A DNA stretch of 64,000 nt from Bacteriovoracaceae bacterium UBA4097 (GCA_002381765.1 DFXX01000030.1:1-64000); one strand, 5' to 3'. Positions 25,398 to 34,913 are shown, counted from the first letter of the stretch. Numbers and translations are program-made. The notes: generated by a model from the letters alone, not told the origin.

Positions 25398-26477
25398 ATG
25401 AAGAAAGTGGAAATCCATTCAGAAGCCGTTGAACGTATAAAAAAGTTCGAAGTGAATGATACCAATTTAGGTTTTGGGAAATATGTGGCCCCCATCATGA
25501 TTCAGGCCAGCTATGAAAAAGGAGAATGGCGCAATCTCAGCCTCCTTCCCTACGGACCTCTTCAATTAGATCCCTGTGCAAAAGTACTCCATTACGGTCA
25601 GGAAATCTTCGAAGGCATGAAGGTCTTTCGTCATCCTAACGATGATATCTATATGTTCCGCCCAGAAATGAATGCCCGCCGCTTTAATCAATCGGCTCGC
25701 AGAATGGCCATGCCAGAAGTTCCTGAAGATATGTTTTTAGAAGCTTGTGAAGTCATTTGTGCTTACTCCAAGCATCTGGTTCCTAAGCGCCTGGGAGAAT
25801 CCCTTTATTTGAGACCCTTTATGATTGCTACCGAAGTTGGTATGGGAATTAAGCCTTCTAATCAGTTCTTATTCCTGATCGTAGCTTCGCCATCAGGCTC
25901 TTATTTCTCAGGTGGGTCCGTGAAGGTTTATATTGAAAGACAAGAAATCCGCTGCGCTCCGGGAGGGATTGGCTTTGCTAAGACTGGTGGTAATTATGCC
26001 GCAAGCTTGAATTCATATGCCAAGACCATCGAACTTGGATGTGACCAAACAATGTGGCTCGATGCTATCGAGCATAAATACATCGAAGAGATGTCCGGCA
26101 TGAACTTCTTTGCGGTTATCAATGGAGACCTTCATACACCTGCTCTGACCGATACCATTCTTGATGGTGTTACCCGAAGATCCGTCATCGCCATCGCTCA
26201 AGGCCAAAACATAAAAGTTGTTGAAAGAAAGTTATCTATCGATGAGCTCATAGAAGCTAGCAAGTCTGGGAAGTGCTCTGAAGCCTTTGTATGTGGCACA
26301 GCTGCCGTCATAGCTCCTGTCTCTCAACTTATGGATAGCGATAAAACCGTTTTCCATATGCCTAATCCACAAGGCAAACTCTCTATGCAGTTAAGAGAGC
26401 AACTCGTGGGAATTCAGGCCGGTCGAGTTGATGCACCAGAGGGCTGGCTCTACAAAATTCGGGAAATAAATTTTTAA
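25398..26477 (+). CDS. ilvE: branched-chain amino acid aminotransferase
   Basis: The enzyme transfers amino groups between branched-chain amino acids and 2-oxoglutarate (pyridoxal phosphate dependent, fold type IV). The 359 residues match the eukaryote-like group II BCAT: HYGQEIFEGMKVFR, LYLRPFMIATE, the PLP lysine in GFAKTGGNYAASL near residue 200, the EEMSGMNFF region, and CGTAAVIAPV near the end. GGGAG precedes the ATG. It is transcribed alone, with a terminator inside the end of the convergent gene. Cytoplasmic, final step of valine, leucine and isoleucine synthesis. Confidence 0.96.
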   Translation: MKKVEIHSEAVERIKKFEVNDTNLGFGKYVAPIMIQASYEKGEWRNLSLLPYGPLQLDPCAKVLHYGQEIFEGMKVFRHPNDDIYMFRPEMNARRFNQSARRMAMPEVPEDMFLEACEVICAYSKHLVPKRLGESLYLRPFMIATEVGMGIKPSNQFLFLIVASPSGSYFSGGSVKVYIERQEIRCAPGGIGFAKTGGNYAASLNSYAKTIELGCDQTMWLDAIEHKYIEEMSGMNFFAVINGDLHTPALTDTILDGVTRRSVIAIAQGQNIKVVERKLSIDELIEASKSGKCSEAFVCGTAAVIAPVSQLMDSDKTVFHMPNPQGKLSMQLREQLVGIQAGRVDAPEGWLYKIREINF

Positions 26478-26478
26478 A

Positions 26479-27867
26479 TTAATAAAAGATACTAAAGAGG
26501 CCAGTCTCTAATTTCTGGCCTCCTTTATTCTCAGAACTCTCCCCTGCAGGACTTCTATACACATCACTCTCTTCAAAAAAACCGTAGGCCGAGAATCCAC
26601 CTTCAAACTCTCTAACATGATCTGTCCCCACATCTCCATGGGTCACTCCCATTTGGAAATAATTAAAATCAAACAGACGAATCTTGGTGGTTGAGCAAGA
26701 ATACAATGAGGGAGTTGAGCTATGATCGGCCATGAAACTTAATACATAGTTATCCCCGTAGGCGAGATCTCCCCGATGTAGGGGAAGATTCAGAAGTTCC
26801 GAGGGAGACAATGTGCTTGCATCCATATGATCGAGAACTAGTGGCGCCGGTGTGGTTAAGCTTCCATAGTTAAGCACCAGATCCTCACAATTCGTATTCA
26901 AACCAGCCGGACCTGGGTCATGAGTGAGGAGATTTATCTGTCCCACATCAAAATTCATTTTTCCGAAGTCATTACTTTCAATAGAACTAGACCCGGATAA
27001 TTCAGTGGTTTGATAATAAGTCAGTAAGTGACTTACATTAAGATCTGGCAGAAACTTATCAACCGTATATGTATGTTGAACAATATTAGAAGTTAAAGAA
27101 GAACTAGTGCCATAAAAACTCAAACAGTAACTGCCTTCTCTCTCCCCAATGGTAATAATTCCTGTATAGGCAAGCCCACTGGTTCTTGGATCACAGCAAG
27201 TGTTCTCACTCACACAATACCTAATACTAGCGCTACTTGAACAAGAGAGCTCTACCGAGACTATATCGCTATAACCACCGGTGCCATAATTACTGGAACA
27301 AGTTAACGTGGAATTGGAAGATGATCCGGATGCGCCACTGCTTGAATTACCATTGTTATTGCTGCTGGTATCATCGGGGCCAGTGATGATCTCTCCAGAA
27401 GGGGCCTGGTACCAGTTCCCACCTCCCACATAACCAATCGAGGAAGGATTACTAAGACCACTAGATTCAGAATTTTTCTTTTGCGAAGAACCAGAACTAC
27501 TACTAAGTGATCGATTGTTTCTATTTCGATAGGTCGGAGCAGCTGAAGCAACTGTTTCACTCTCTTCTGAAGGAGCACCTGAACCGTCATCTGCCACAAA
27601 GTTTTCATCATCATATTGGGGATCATAACTAAGATTTGAAGAGCGATCACTGGTGGCTTCAAATTCATACGAAGGAGTCTCTACCAAAGGTGATAGTGAG
27701 CTTACAGCTTGAAGATCTGAAGTAGAAGCTGGTTCACGCTTTGGCTTTAATCTGACAACGTCTTCACTACCATCCTCGATAGCAACCGTAGGCCCCTTGA
27801 AGGTAATACTACCAAAAAAGTAACCAAGTCCTGCCAGGATCAGCATGTAAAAGGAATAGCGAACCAC
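26479..27867 (-). CDS. serine-rich anchored or secreted protein of unknown function
   Basis: The 462-residue protein begins with a hydrophobic signal or anchor (residues 4–20). An acidic disordered region (30–100) and a long Ser/Asn/Gly-rich tract (about 115–195) follow. Then comes a cysteine-containing domain (C-rich around 195–250, with a CC pair) and a beta-rich C-terminal part. This looks like an extracellular domain displayed on a flexible stalk. No family is recognised. The start ATG is supported by GGGGGA. Its last codons hold the ilvE terminator. It may be exposed on the cell surface or in the periplasm. Confidence 0.6.
   Translation of the reverse strand: MVRYSFYMLILAGLGYFFGSITFKGPTVAIEDGSEDVVRLKPKREPASTSDLQAVSSLSPLVETPSYEFEATSDRSSNLSYDPQYDDENFVADDGSGAPSEESETVASAAPTYRNRNNRSLSSSSGSSQKKNSESSGLSNPSSIGYVGGGNWYQAPSGEIITGPDDTSSNNNGNSSSGASGSSSNSTLTCSSNYGTGGYSDIVSVELSCSSSASIRYCVSENTCCDPRTSGLAYTGIITIGEREGSYCLSFYGTSSSLTSNIVQHTYTVDKFLPDLNVSHLLTYYQTTELSGSSSIESNDFGKMNFDVGQINLLTHDPGPAGLNTNCEDLVLNYGSLTTPAPLVLDHMDASTLSPSELLNLPLHRGDLAYGDNYVLSFMADHSSTPSLYSCSTTKIRLFDFNYFQMGVTHGDVGTDHVREFEGGFSAYGFFEESDVYRSPAGESSENKGGQKLETGLFSIFY
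26497..26530 (+). terminator. ilvE terminator inside the convergent gene's end
   Basis: GAGGCCAG (26497–26504) pairs with CTGGCCTC (26515–26522), extended by AAA/TTT pairs, and is followed by CTTTATTCT on the plus strand. It lies 20 bases after the ilvE stop and overlaps the last codons of the leftward gene. Confidence 0.65.
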
Positions 27868-27964
27868 AAGTCCCCCTATGACAGGACTTATCGGCTAATT
27901 TTATTAAAAAGTGAGTTGATAATCTAAAGATATGGTTTGTAATTTCGAGCAGTTAATAGCTAGA

Positions 27965-28000
27965 AATGGGTAGTTGGGGAAGCTTCCCCCACTACCCATT
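27965..28000 (-). terminator. palindromic terminator of the antiporter gene
   Basis: AATGGGTAGT (27965–27974) pairs with ACTACCCATT (27991–28000), and the inner GGGGAAG/CTTCCCC extends the stem almost to the centre. It begins 6 bases beyond the stop of the leftward gene at 28006. The T run on the minus strand is poor, so it may act mainly as a 3'-end stabiliser. Confidence 0.6.
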
Positions 28001-28005
28001 AATTT

Positions 28006-29283
28006 TTAAAGATGAGGCAATATTTCAAAGCAGATAAGAGCAACAACCGTTGGAAAAATGGCCCCCGCCAAAAGCTTAAGGGGAGAAATTCCATCAGATC
28101 CAAATGAGTCCTTCAAAATCCCATAACCAGCTGGGTTAGGAGCATTAGCAATAACGGTCAATCCACCACCTGTTACCGCACCAGCAACTAGGAAGTACTT
28201 AGCTGTATCAGAAAGATCTACTAATGATCCAAGATAAGTCAGGGCGGCATTATCGGTGATACCAGTCAAAGCAGTCGAACCAAAGAAAAGCACCTGGTCT
28301 GATAAAGTTGAAATCAAGGGCTGAAGCCACCACTTCTGGGGAGTTCCAAGTATGATAAGTCCACCCAGGAAGAATCCAACCATCAGTGAAGCCTTAACTT
28401 GTACTTCGTCCTGGAACTCTTGGGTCACAACCGTGAAGCCTAGGAAGAATAAGAAGAGCCCCATGAACACCACCATATGGTGAGCAGTTAGGACAACTAA
28501 TCCAAGGAAGATCACATGAATCAGTGTAACCCACCAAGGAGGAAGCATTTTTTCGGTATTATCCGGGCGAAGTTCAAAGCCACCAGTGAGTTCATTCTTA
28601 AAGTAGAAGGAGATACTCAAGGCACTGATGATACAAGAAATAACGGCTTTATAACCAAACTGACTGATCATGTGAGATAGTCCCCATCCCCACTTACCTG
28701 CTACCATCAATACAGGAGGAGCAGCAAAGTGTGAAAGAGTTCCACCAATAGAAACGTTTACAAATAAAAGACCGATAGTTGCATACTTGAACTTGGTCGA
28801 CATTTCTTTTGAAAAGAAATTTTTCAAAAGAATGATCGCGGTAACAGTCATGGCAGCAGGTTCAGTAATAAATGATCCAAGTAATGGACCAATTACGAGA
28901 GCAGTAAAGTAGAAGGCCATCTTTCTAGGAAGGGGAACAAGATGAGAAATCGAAACGATGATCTTCTCGGCCAATTTAATAACCGGTCTAGTTCCGGCCA
29001 TGGCCATGATAACGAACACGAAACCAGGCTCAGTGAAGTTAAGTGATTCAAGGTATTCAACTGGACTGTGAATCCCATTTACCGCAATGAGAACGATCAT
29101 AAAGATCCCACTCCACATACCAAAGACAGCTTCCACTTCTGCCATAAAATGCCAGAAGTTCTCACCCATCGATCCTTCTGGATAAGAATGAGCGATATGA
29201 GCAAACTTACTCACCAAAAAGGTGTGTATGATGGCCAGCGCGAATATAACCGTCGCGGCAATCTCAACAATGCCAGGATTCAT
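28006..29283 (-). CDS. putative Na+/H+ antiporter (integral membrane)
   Basis: The 425-residue protein has roughly 11–12 membrane segments. It matches the pattern of the putative Na+/H+ antiporter family related to the NhaD/ArsB group: AMAGTRPVIKLAE, IGPLLGSFITEPAAMTVTAI, LLFVNVSIGGTLSHFAAPPVLMV, TGITDNAALTYLG and VIANAPNPAGYGIL, i.e. paired re-entrant hairpins. GGGGAAA precedes the ATG by 4–5 bases. It is monocistronic. Ion specificity is inferred from the family name only; sulfate, citrate or other ions are possible. Confidence 0.85.
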   Translation of the reverse strand: MNPGIVEIAATVIFALAIIHTFLVSKFAHIAHSYPEGSMGENFWHFMAEVEAVFGMWSGIFMIVLIAVNGIHSPVEYLESLNFTEPGFVFVIMAMAGTRPVIKLAEKIIVSISHLVPLPRKMAFYFTALVIGPLLGSFITEPAAMTVTAIILLKNFFSKEMSTKFKYATIGLLFVNVSIGGTLSHFAAPPVLMVAGKWGWGLSHMISQFGYKAVISCIISALSISFYFKNELTGGFELRPDNTEKMLPPWWVTLIHVIFLGLVVLTAHHMVVFMGLFLFFLGFTVVTQEFQDEVQVKASLMVGFFLGGLIILGTPQKWWLQPLISTLSDQVLFFGSTALTGITDNAALTYLGSLVDLSDTAKYFLVAGAVTGGGLTVIANAPNPAGYGILKDSFGSDGISPLKLLAGAIFPTVVALICFEILPHL

Positions 29284-29356
29284 GATTTCCCCTTTAATAA
29301 ATCTTATCCTCTTATCTTAAGAGAAATAAAACGAAAGGGAAGAGGGAAAAAGGAAT

Positions 29357-29605
29357 TTAGCCGTCTTTGCCGATAGAATTTACGGGACAAGCATCCATCT
29401 GTTCTTCACATAAAGCGATTTCATCAGGTGTGCCTGGCTGCTTGATAACATAAGCATTGCCGCAATCATCTTCAGCAAAGAATTCTGGGGCCCCGGAGTA
29501 ACAAACATTGCAAGCAATGCAACCTTCTCCACTATCATCATCGGGATCGGTACAGTAGAAGGGACCGGGTATATTTTTAGCGTGTTTGTTTTTTGGATTG
29601 GCCAT
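29357..29605 (-). CDS. small [4Fe-4S] ferredoxin
   Basis: The 82-residue product has a single-cluster ferredoxin plan: C29-I-A-C32-N-V-C35 in the first half (CxxCxxC, followed by YSGAPEFF) and CPVNSI near the C-terminus, with a further Cys in EQMDACP giving four ligands. The N-terminus is extended by a lysine-rich piece. It resembles the Fd family that donates low-potential electrons. The ATG at 29605 has only a weak Shine-Dalgarno. It stands alone between the antiporter and the divergent mutase gene. Confidence 0.85.
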   Translation of the reverse strand: MANPKNKHAKNIPGPFYCTDPDDDSGEGCIACNVCYSGAPEFFAEDDCGNAYVIKQPGTPDEIALCEEQMDACPVNSIGKDG

Positions 29606-29671
29606 GGGCCTATATTAGATCTAGAGCGTAAGAGTATCAAGTGATTAAAGAATCTTTGCCTTGCGTTATTT

Positions 29672-29700
29672 TTGACATTTGGGCCTTCTCCTAGGTAGTT
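29672..29700 (+). promoter_or_regulatory. probable promoter of the mutase–queC operon
   Basis: A perfect -35 TTGACA (29672–29677) with 17 bases of spacing leads to a poor -10 (GTAGTT). It lies 38 bases before the mutase start. The weak -10 lowers certainty. Confidence 0.35.
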
Positions 29701-29737
29701 TGTGGAAGCCTTTTCATGAACCTAAAGGAAAACAATC

Positions 29738-31501
29738 ATGGACCACAAGATTATTGAGAACGCGACTCTCTGGAGTAAAAATACTTATTTTAGCGATCAT
29801 GATCGCTCGGAAATTCAAAAACTCATAAGTGATCTCCCTAAGAGTGAGCTGGAGTTAACCGAAAGATTCTATCGCGATCTTGAGTTTGGAACAGGTGGAC
29901 TGCGTGCACCTATGGGCATGGGTCCAAATAGAATGAATAAGTACAATGTCCGCAGGGCCACTCAGGCCTTGGCCAATATGATCATCAAGCATTTCGGTGG
30001 AGGTTCGGCTGTCGTATCTTATGATTCCCGGCATTGTTCAAAAGAATTTGCTCTGGAAGCTGCAGGAGTCTTTGCGGCCAATAATATTAAGGCCTATGTC
30101 TTTAAAGAACTAACTCCGACTCCCATGCTCTCCTATGGCGTGAGGTATTATAAATCCCAGGGTGGGATTATGATCACGGCTAGTCATAACCCTCCCATCT
30201 ACAATGGTTTTAAGGCCTATTGGAATGATGGGGGTCAGGTGGTGCCTCCAGTGGATAAAGAAATCATCATTGCCTATAATGAGCTCACCAATTGGAACGA
30301 TATAAAACATATGAGTTTTGAAGAAGCTCTCGCAAAAGGTCTAGCAGAATGGACTGATGAGAGGGTGGATGAGAGCTTTTATGATATCATTGAGAATCAA
30401 GTGATTCAGAATCGGGATATGTGTAAAGAGCATGGGAAAGAACTCTCAGTTGTCTACACGGCTCTTCATGGTACAGGCAATGTTCCGTTCTCTAAAATCC
30501 TTAAAAGAATTGGTTTCACCAATGCCTACAGTATTCCTGAACAGGCCATACCTGATGGCAACTTCAGCACTGTAAAATCCCCTAACCCAGAGGATCCTAA
30601 GGCCATGGCCATGGCAGTCGATTATATGATCAAGCATAATGCCGATATTGCCTATGGAACAGATCCAGATGGAGATCGCTTGGGTGTCGTAGTTAATCAT
30701 AAAGGCAGTCCAGCTTTTCTAAATGGAAATCAGATTGCGGCCCTTATGGTTTATTATCTTTTCAAAATTAAGACCGAAAGAAAGACCCTACCCAAGAATG
30801 CTCTCGTGATTAAGTCTATCGTTACCTCCCCGATTCAAAATGCTATCGTAGAGCATTTTGGTGGTGTCGTTCAGGATACTCTCACTGGATTTAAATGGAT
30901 GGCAGGTCTTATTCGTCAACACGAAGAAAAGAAAGCGCCATTCAATTTTGTTTTTGCCTCGGAAGAATCATTTGGTTATATGCCACACGCTGAAGGACGG
31001 GACAAAGACGGAGTTGGCTCTGTCGCACTTATCTCCGAAGTTGCACTTTACTTTAAGCGGCAGAATAAAGATCTCATTGAAGCTCTGGATCAGATCTATG
31101 ATCAATTCGGTTTCTACTTTGAATCTCTCATAGCTCTTGATTATGAAGGCATGCAAGGTTCCCAAAAGATTTCTCGCATCATGGAGCACTTCAGACAATA
31201 TCCCGATTCGCATTTTGCTGGAGAAGAAATAGTGGCCAAGGAAGATTACTCATCATCTTTATCAAGTGATCTTATTTTGAAGAAGGATAAGATCATTGAA
31301 CTTCCGAAAAGCAATGTCTTGAGCTTCACTTTTGCCAGCGGAAATAAACTCTTTCTTCGTCCATCAGGAACAGAGCCAAAGATTAAATTTTACACCATGG
31401 TGAGAGAAACTGAAGGATCATTGGGGGAGAAGAAAATCAATGCCCTTAAAAAAGTGAAAGTCATAGAGGATCTCATTAAAGAAGTTTGCGAGAAGGCCTA
31501 A
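29738..31501 (+). CDS. phosphoglucomutase/phosphomannomutase family enzyme
   Basis: The 587-residue enzyme shows all four domains of alpha-D-phosphohexomutases: LEFGTGGLRAPMG near residue 48, the phosphoserine loop TASHNPP near 147 (Ser accepts phosphate), the metal loop DPDGDR near 306, the sugar-binding GFKWMAGL/FASEESFGY region, and the phosphate-binding RPSGTEPKIKFY at the end. Length and order fit the PgcA-like long subgroup. It interconverts 1- and 6-phosphates of glucose or mannose; exact preference cannot be told. AAAGGAAA precedes the ATG. Its TAA overlaps the queC ATG by one base. Confidence 0.95.
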   Translation: MDHKIIENATLWSKNTYFSDHDRSEIQKLISDLPKSELELTERFYRDLEFGTGGLRAPMGMGPNRMNKYNVRRATQALANMIIKHFGGGSAVVSYDSRHCSKEFALEAAGVFAANNIKAYVFKELTPTPMLSYGVRYYKSQGGIMITASHNPPIYNGFKAYWNDGGQVVPPVDKEIIIAYNELTNWNDIKHMSFEEALAKGLAEWTDERVDESFYDIIENQVIQNRDMCKEHGKELSVVYTALHGTGNVPFSKILKRIGFTNAYSIPEQAIPDGNFSTVKSPNPEDPKAMAMAVDYMIKHNADIAYGTDPDGDRLGVVVNHKGSPAFLNGNQIAALMVYYLFKIKTERKTLPKNALVIKSIVTSPIQNAIVEHFGGVVQDTLTGFKWMAGLIRQHEEKKAPFNFVFASEESFGYMPHAEGRDKDGVGSVALISEVALYFKRQNKDLIEALDQIYDQFGFYFESLIALDYEGMQGSQKISRIMEHFRQYPDSHFAGEEIVAKEDYSSSLSSDLILKKDKIIELPKSNVLSFTFASGNKLFLRPSGTEPKIKFYTMVRETEGSLGEKKINALKKVKVIEDLIKEVCEKA

Positions 31502-32169
31502 TGGAAAAAGTCATTGTTCTGGTAAGCGGAGGCATGGATTCTCTGGTCTGTGCTGGTATTGCATTGAAAGAAAATCAGGAAGTCTACTTTCTTCACATGA
31601 ATTACGGTCAGAAAACATCCCGCCGTGAAAGGCTATCCTTCGATAAGATAGCGGACCACTACCAAATTCCTCTTGAGAAAAGAAAAGTCATCGATATGAC
31701 CTTCCTCCAACAAATCGGCGGAAGCTCTCTTACCGATGATGCCATTCAGGTAAAAACTTATCAGGGTGACTTATCGATTATTCCTGACTCTTACGTGCCT
31801 TTCAGAAACTCAATCATCTTGTCCTTAGCTGTTTCATGGGCAGAAGTGGTTGGTGCGAGTAGGCTCTACATTGGGGCCAATCATGAGGATTCTCCCGGTT
31901 ATCCTGATTGCAGACCAAGTTACTACGAGGCATTCAATAAGGTCATTGAAGAAGGCACGAAAGCTGGAAATATAAAAATCTTAACTCCAGTTATCTCTAT
32001 GAAGAAAAAAGAGATTGTTGGGACGGGCCAGAAGCTTAATGTTCCTTTTAATTTAAGCTGGTCTTGCTATAAAAGTAGTGAGAAGGCCTGTGGTGAATGC
32101 GACTCTTGTGCTTTAAGGCTCAGGGGCTTCAAAGAAGCTGGCATCGTTGATCCTATTGAATATCAGTAA
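31501..32169 (+). CDS. queC: 7-cyano-7-deazaguanine synthase QueC
   Basis: QueC converts 7-carboxy-7-deazaguanine to preQ0 with ATP and ammonia, a step of queuosine synthesis. The 222-residue protein has the PP-loop SGGMDS at residues 9–14, YGQKTSRRE, FRNSIILSLA, GANHEDSPGYPDCR and the zinc site of four cysteines near the C-terminus (CYKSS…CGECDSC). The ATG at 31501 overlaps the mutase TAA (TAATG), supporting this start over one five codons upstream. QueG is at 1635 in this window; queD, queE and queF are not here. Confidence 0.95.
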   Translation: MEKVIVLVSGGMDSLVCAGIALKENQEVYFLHMNYGQKTSRRERLSFDKIADHYQIPLEKRKVIDMTFLQQIGGSSLTDDAIQVKTYQGDLSIIPDSYVPFRNSIILSLAVSWAEVVGASRLYIGANHEDSPGYPDCRPSYYEAFNKVIEEGTKAGNIKILTPVISMKKKEIVGTGQKLNVPFNLSWSCYKSSEKACGECDSCALRLRGFKEAGIVDPIEYQ

Positions 32170-32595
32170 TTAATTTCGATAGAATTGATAGGCCTGGATC
32201 AGAATATAATTACTCCCAAACGTTGAGTAAGGAAGACTTCCAGTAACTGCCTTAGCACAGTCCATAAAGCGCTCATCCATCTGAACTTCCTGAGTGGAGA
32301 AATTAAAGAATTCTTTTTCTCCGGCCTCATCTATTCCGACCACTAGACATGTTCTAAACTCATCCACTTCGGATCGATTACGAAAGTCCTCATAGCAAAG
32401 TTGCATGCTCTTTTTGGTGGCACTAACTGCTCTTTGAAGTTCAGGACTATTTAGAAGCTGTTTATTCTTATTTCTGGGATTTTTAAGATACTTTAAGGCC
32501 AGTTCAGAGCAGACTTTTTCTTTGTCGAATCTGGAGTTGTTGCTTGTGCATGAAAGGGCCACTCCCAACAAAACCAAACTGCTCAAAAAATTCAT
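32170..32595 (-). CDS. small lipoprotein of unknown function
   Basis: A lipoprotein signal with lipobox VALSC (C16) leads a 141-residue protein with a helical middle and several further cysteines (near residues 34, 79, 95 and 121) that could form disulfides. Its start overlaps the stop of the HD-GYP-like gene by 4 bases (ATGA), so it closes the dnaE operon. No family is recognised. It is predicted to be membrane-anchored in the periplasm. Confidence 0.6.
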   Translation of the reverse strand: MNFLSSLVLLGVALSCTSNNSRFDKEKVCSELALKYLKNPRNKNKQLLNSPELQRAVSATKKSMQLCYEDFRNRSEVDEFRTCLVVGIDEAGEKEFFNFSTQEVQMDERFMDCAKAVTGSLPYSTFGSNYILIQAYQFYRN

Positions 32596-33968
32596 TTTTT
32601 TCTTACCTTATCCAGTGCTTTGAAAACTTTTCTAAAGTTCACATAATCATAGCGACTATGACATTTCAAAAGAAAATCGTCCATACTCGGATCATCATCG
32701 AGAAGAAAGTAGTAGGCGAAATCATTGGCCACAATGAATAAAGCAGAAAGTGGAGAAATCTTTTCTGCACGCAGCCCACCGGGGAATCCTGAGCCATCGG
32801 GCAACTCATGATGCTGATAGGCCAAAGCATCTGTATCTGTTGGTGCCCCTGCAAAATATCTCTTAATTAACTGAGCAGCATCTCTAGGATGGGATAAGAA
32901 AATTTTCTGCTCATCTTCGGAGAGGGTATGCTTGATGCTTTCAAATTCTTGAAGATTTTTAATCTTCAAGAGATTGGGTTTAACCACCAGAGTAATGTCA
33001 CAAAGGACTGCCGCATATACCAACTTATCCATTGTTGTCTTGGATATCCAGTCGAGTTTTTTAGCGAGTACACAGGCGACAATACTTGTAAGATTCAACT
33101 TCTGCATGAAGAAGGCGTGATGATCGGGTTTATCATTCAGAGATTTGAGTATTGTTTCAATCTTTGCCTCTTTCTCGACAGCGGCCCTGATCTTCTCAAT
33201 GGTCTTTGAAATGGAGTCCCTGAATTCTTTATCAATATGAACTTCATCATTAATTCTTAAAATTTTCTGTTCGAATCTTTTCTCGGGTGTATCGCTTGCC
33301 CCTCTTAGAACAAATTTAAAATTATTAAATTTGAGGAAAATATCAATTTGGTTTTGGATCTGATTGATTACCCAAAGTGCAGTTTCACGGGTGAGATAGA
33401 GATATGATATCCCCTTGGCCTGATACTTCTTGATATCAACGAGACCAGTATTATCATCCTCATTGAAAATTTTAATATACTTATCATTTCCAATTCTAAT
33501 AAAAAGATTTTTGTTAATGCCGTCCAGGATAGAAAGAAACTTCACATCTATGCGACAATACTCTTCGGTGTTGAGATAGGCCGTTTCCTCGAAAGCAGCT
33601 TTGGCCACCTCCACTAGATTATTAGGAAGACCCGACTCATCCATCAGCATAATTTGCTGATTTTCCCTAAGTAATTCCTTACTCTCTTCTTTTAATTTAT
33701 CCACCAGTACGATAATACTCACCGTCTTTGAGTGATCTCTTAGATATCCTAAGAAGTCCTCAATCAAGTAAGCATTTGGGACGTAATCATAGACAATCAT
33801 ACTAGGAGCAGCTTCCAGGTTCTTTAGAAAAAGTAAGGCTTTTTCTTCGGACTCAAGCTCTACCACTTCTGTATGCAGTAAGGTTTCAAGAACGAATTTA
33901 AGAATCCCCCTCATATAAGGAGAACTCGATACCACTAGAAAAGGGAGTTTAGTTGTAGCTTCTGTCAT
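32592..33968 (-). CDS. degenerate receiver plus HD-GYP-like protein
   Basis: The 458-residue protein starts with a receiver-like domain (residues 10–125; VVSSSPYMRGILKFVLE, acidic VYDYV at the phosphorylation position). A middle region (about 150–260) follows, then a C-terminal HD-GYP-like domain. The second half of that domain is well kept (FLSHPRDAAQLI, QHHELPDGSGFPGGL, VANDF), but the HD pair reads CDIT in AAVLCDIT and GYP reads GFP. It is probably unable to hydrolyse cyclic-di-GMP in the normal way and may act as a binding protein. I chose the ATG at 33968, overlapping the upstream TAA. It lies in the dnaE operon behind the FlgT-like gene. Confidence 0.75.
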   Translation of the reverse strand: MTEATTKLPFLVVSSSPYMRGILKFVLETLLHTEVVELESEEKALLFLKNLEAAPSMIVYDYVPNAYLIEDFLGYLRDHSKTVSIIVLVDKLKEESKELLRENQQIMLMDESGLPNNLVEVAKAAFEETAYLNTEEYCRIDVKFLSILDGINKNLFIRIGNDKYIKIFNEDDNTGLVDIKKYQAKGISYLYLTRETALWVINQIQNQIDIFLKFNNFKFVLRGASDTPEKRFEQKILRINDEVHIDKEFRDSISKTIEKIRAAVEKEAKIETILKSLNDKPDHHAFFMQKLNLTSIVACVLAKKLDWISKTTMDKLVYAAVLCDITLVVKPNLLKIKNLQEFESIKHTLSEDEQKIFLSHPRDAAQLIKRYFAGAPTDTDALAYQHHELPDGSGFPGGLRAEKISPLSALFIVANDFAYYFLLDDDPSMDDFLLKCHSRYDYVNFRKVFKALDKVRKK

Positions 33969-34897
33969 TAGTAAAGTTGGACAAAGTCCCCTTCTGTCAC
34001 TGATCCTCCGGAATGAAGGATACAAACTGCTCCGTCACTTCCTATATAGTCAGTGACCTCAAGTGTTCCCTTCACTTCACCTTCTGCTACTCCAATTATA
34101 GCACCAGATTCGGGATCAAAGATTTCCTGGCCCTCGGTAATTACCTTAAGAATATCGCCTAAGTTGATCCCGGAGGTTCTACCAGCATTGATATAGATTC
34201 GAGTGCCAATAATTTTTGCAACTCTTCCCATCCAGTCTAGTTTAGCCCCAATCTTGATTATCTTAGGAATAAACTTTCTAACGGCAACTTTTACAGAATA
34301 CCTTAAGAGATCCTGCCGATAAGTCATATTATCTTCAGTTTCCGCCTGATAGAACTTAAAATTATCATCGGAAATATTACCATCGATCGTATCCGAAAAG
34401 AGTTCTTTATTAGAAAGAACATCATAGACCTTTATTTCGACATAACTTTCAGCAAGGGATTTGACCTTTCTCACAAAGCCAATTTCATCACTTTTTTGTC
34501 GAATTCTCGCCTCTTTAATTCGTCCAAAGATGACTATATTGACTCCTGACATTTTGGCCTTGCGGGCAAGCTGAGCAAGCTTAACTCCCCCCCCAGCATA
34601 GATCTCTTTTGAATTACCAAAGATTTTTTCCCCTTCAGGGTCCACAATGAAATCCCTCGATTTAGACATCTCTCGACGAAATTCTTCTGTGGCAGTGATG
34701 GCAAGATCTTCTCCACCCATTGGTGATTCATTATAAAACTTAAGTAGAGCTATCTTTTTTCTAATAGGGCTGAATTCAGAAACCTTTCTAACAGGATTAG
34801 CACGATCGATCGGTCTGCGCCTGGTAATGGGGGCACAGGCATCTAAGAAGAAGGCTGCGGCCAGCAGCGGCAGTAAGCTCGAACGAAAAAAAAGCAT
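33968..34897 (-). CDS. FlgT/CsgG-like lipoprotein
   Basis: A lipoprotein signal (lipobox LDAC, C21) is followed by 288 residues. The middle part has an alternating pattern like the nucleotide-fold domain of FlgT/CsgG/TolB-N proteins (KKIALLKFYNES, VNIVIFGRIKEAR, YVEIKVYDV). The C-terminal ~90 residues match FlgT-C (GRVAKIIGTRIYINAG, SGINLGDILKV, DPESGAIIG). FlgT forms part of the flagellar H ring in some bacteria, but no flagellar gene is nearby. AAGGATGAG precedes the ATG. It probably works with the preceding secreted protein at 34914. Confidence 0.7.
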   Translation of the reverse strand: MLFFRSSLLPLLAAAFFLDACAPITRRRPIDRANPVRKVSEFSPIRKKIALLKFYNESPMGGEDLAITATEEFRREMSKSRDFIVDPEGEKIFGNSKEIYAGGGVKLAQLARKAKMSGVNIVIFGRIKEARIRQKSDEIGFVRKVKSLAESYVEIKVYDVLSNKELFSDTIDGNISDDNFKFYQAETEDNMTYRQDLLRYSVKVAVRKFIPKIIKIGAKLDWMGRVAKIIGTRIYINAGRTSGINLGDILKVITEGQEIFDPESGAIIGVAEGEVKGTLEVTDYIGSDGAVCILHSGGSVTEGDFVQLY

Positions 34898-34913
34898 GAA
34901 CTCATCCTTGAAA

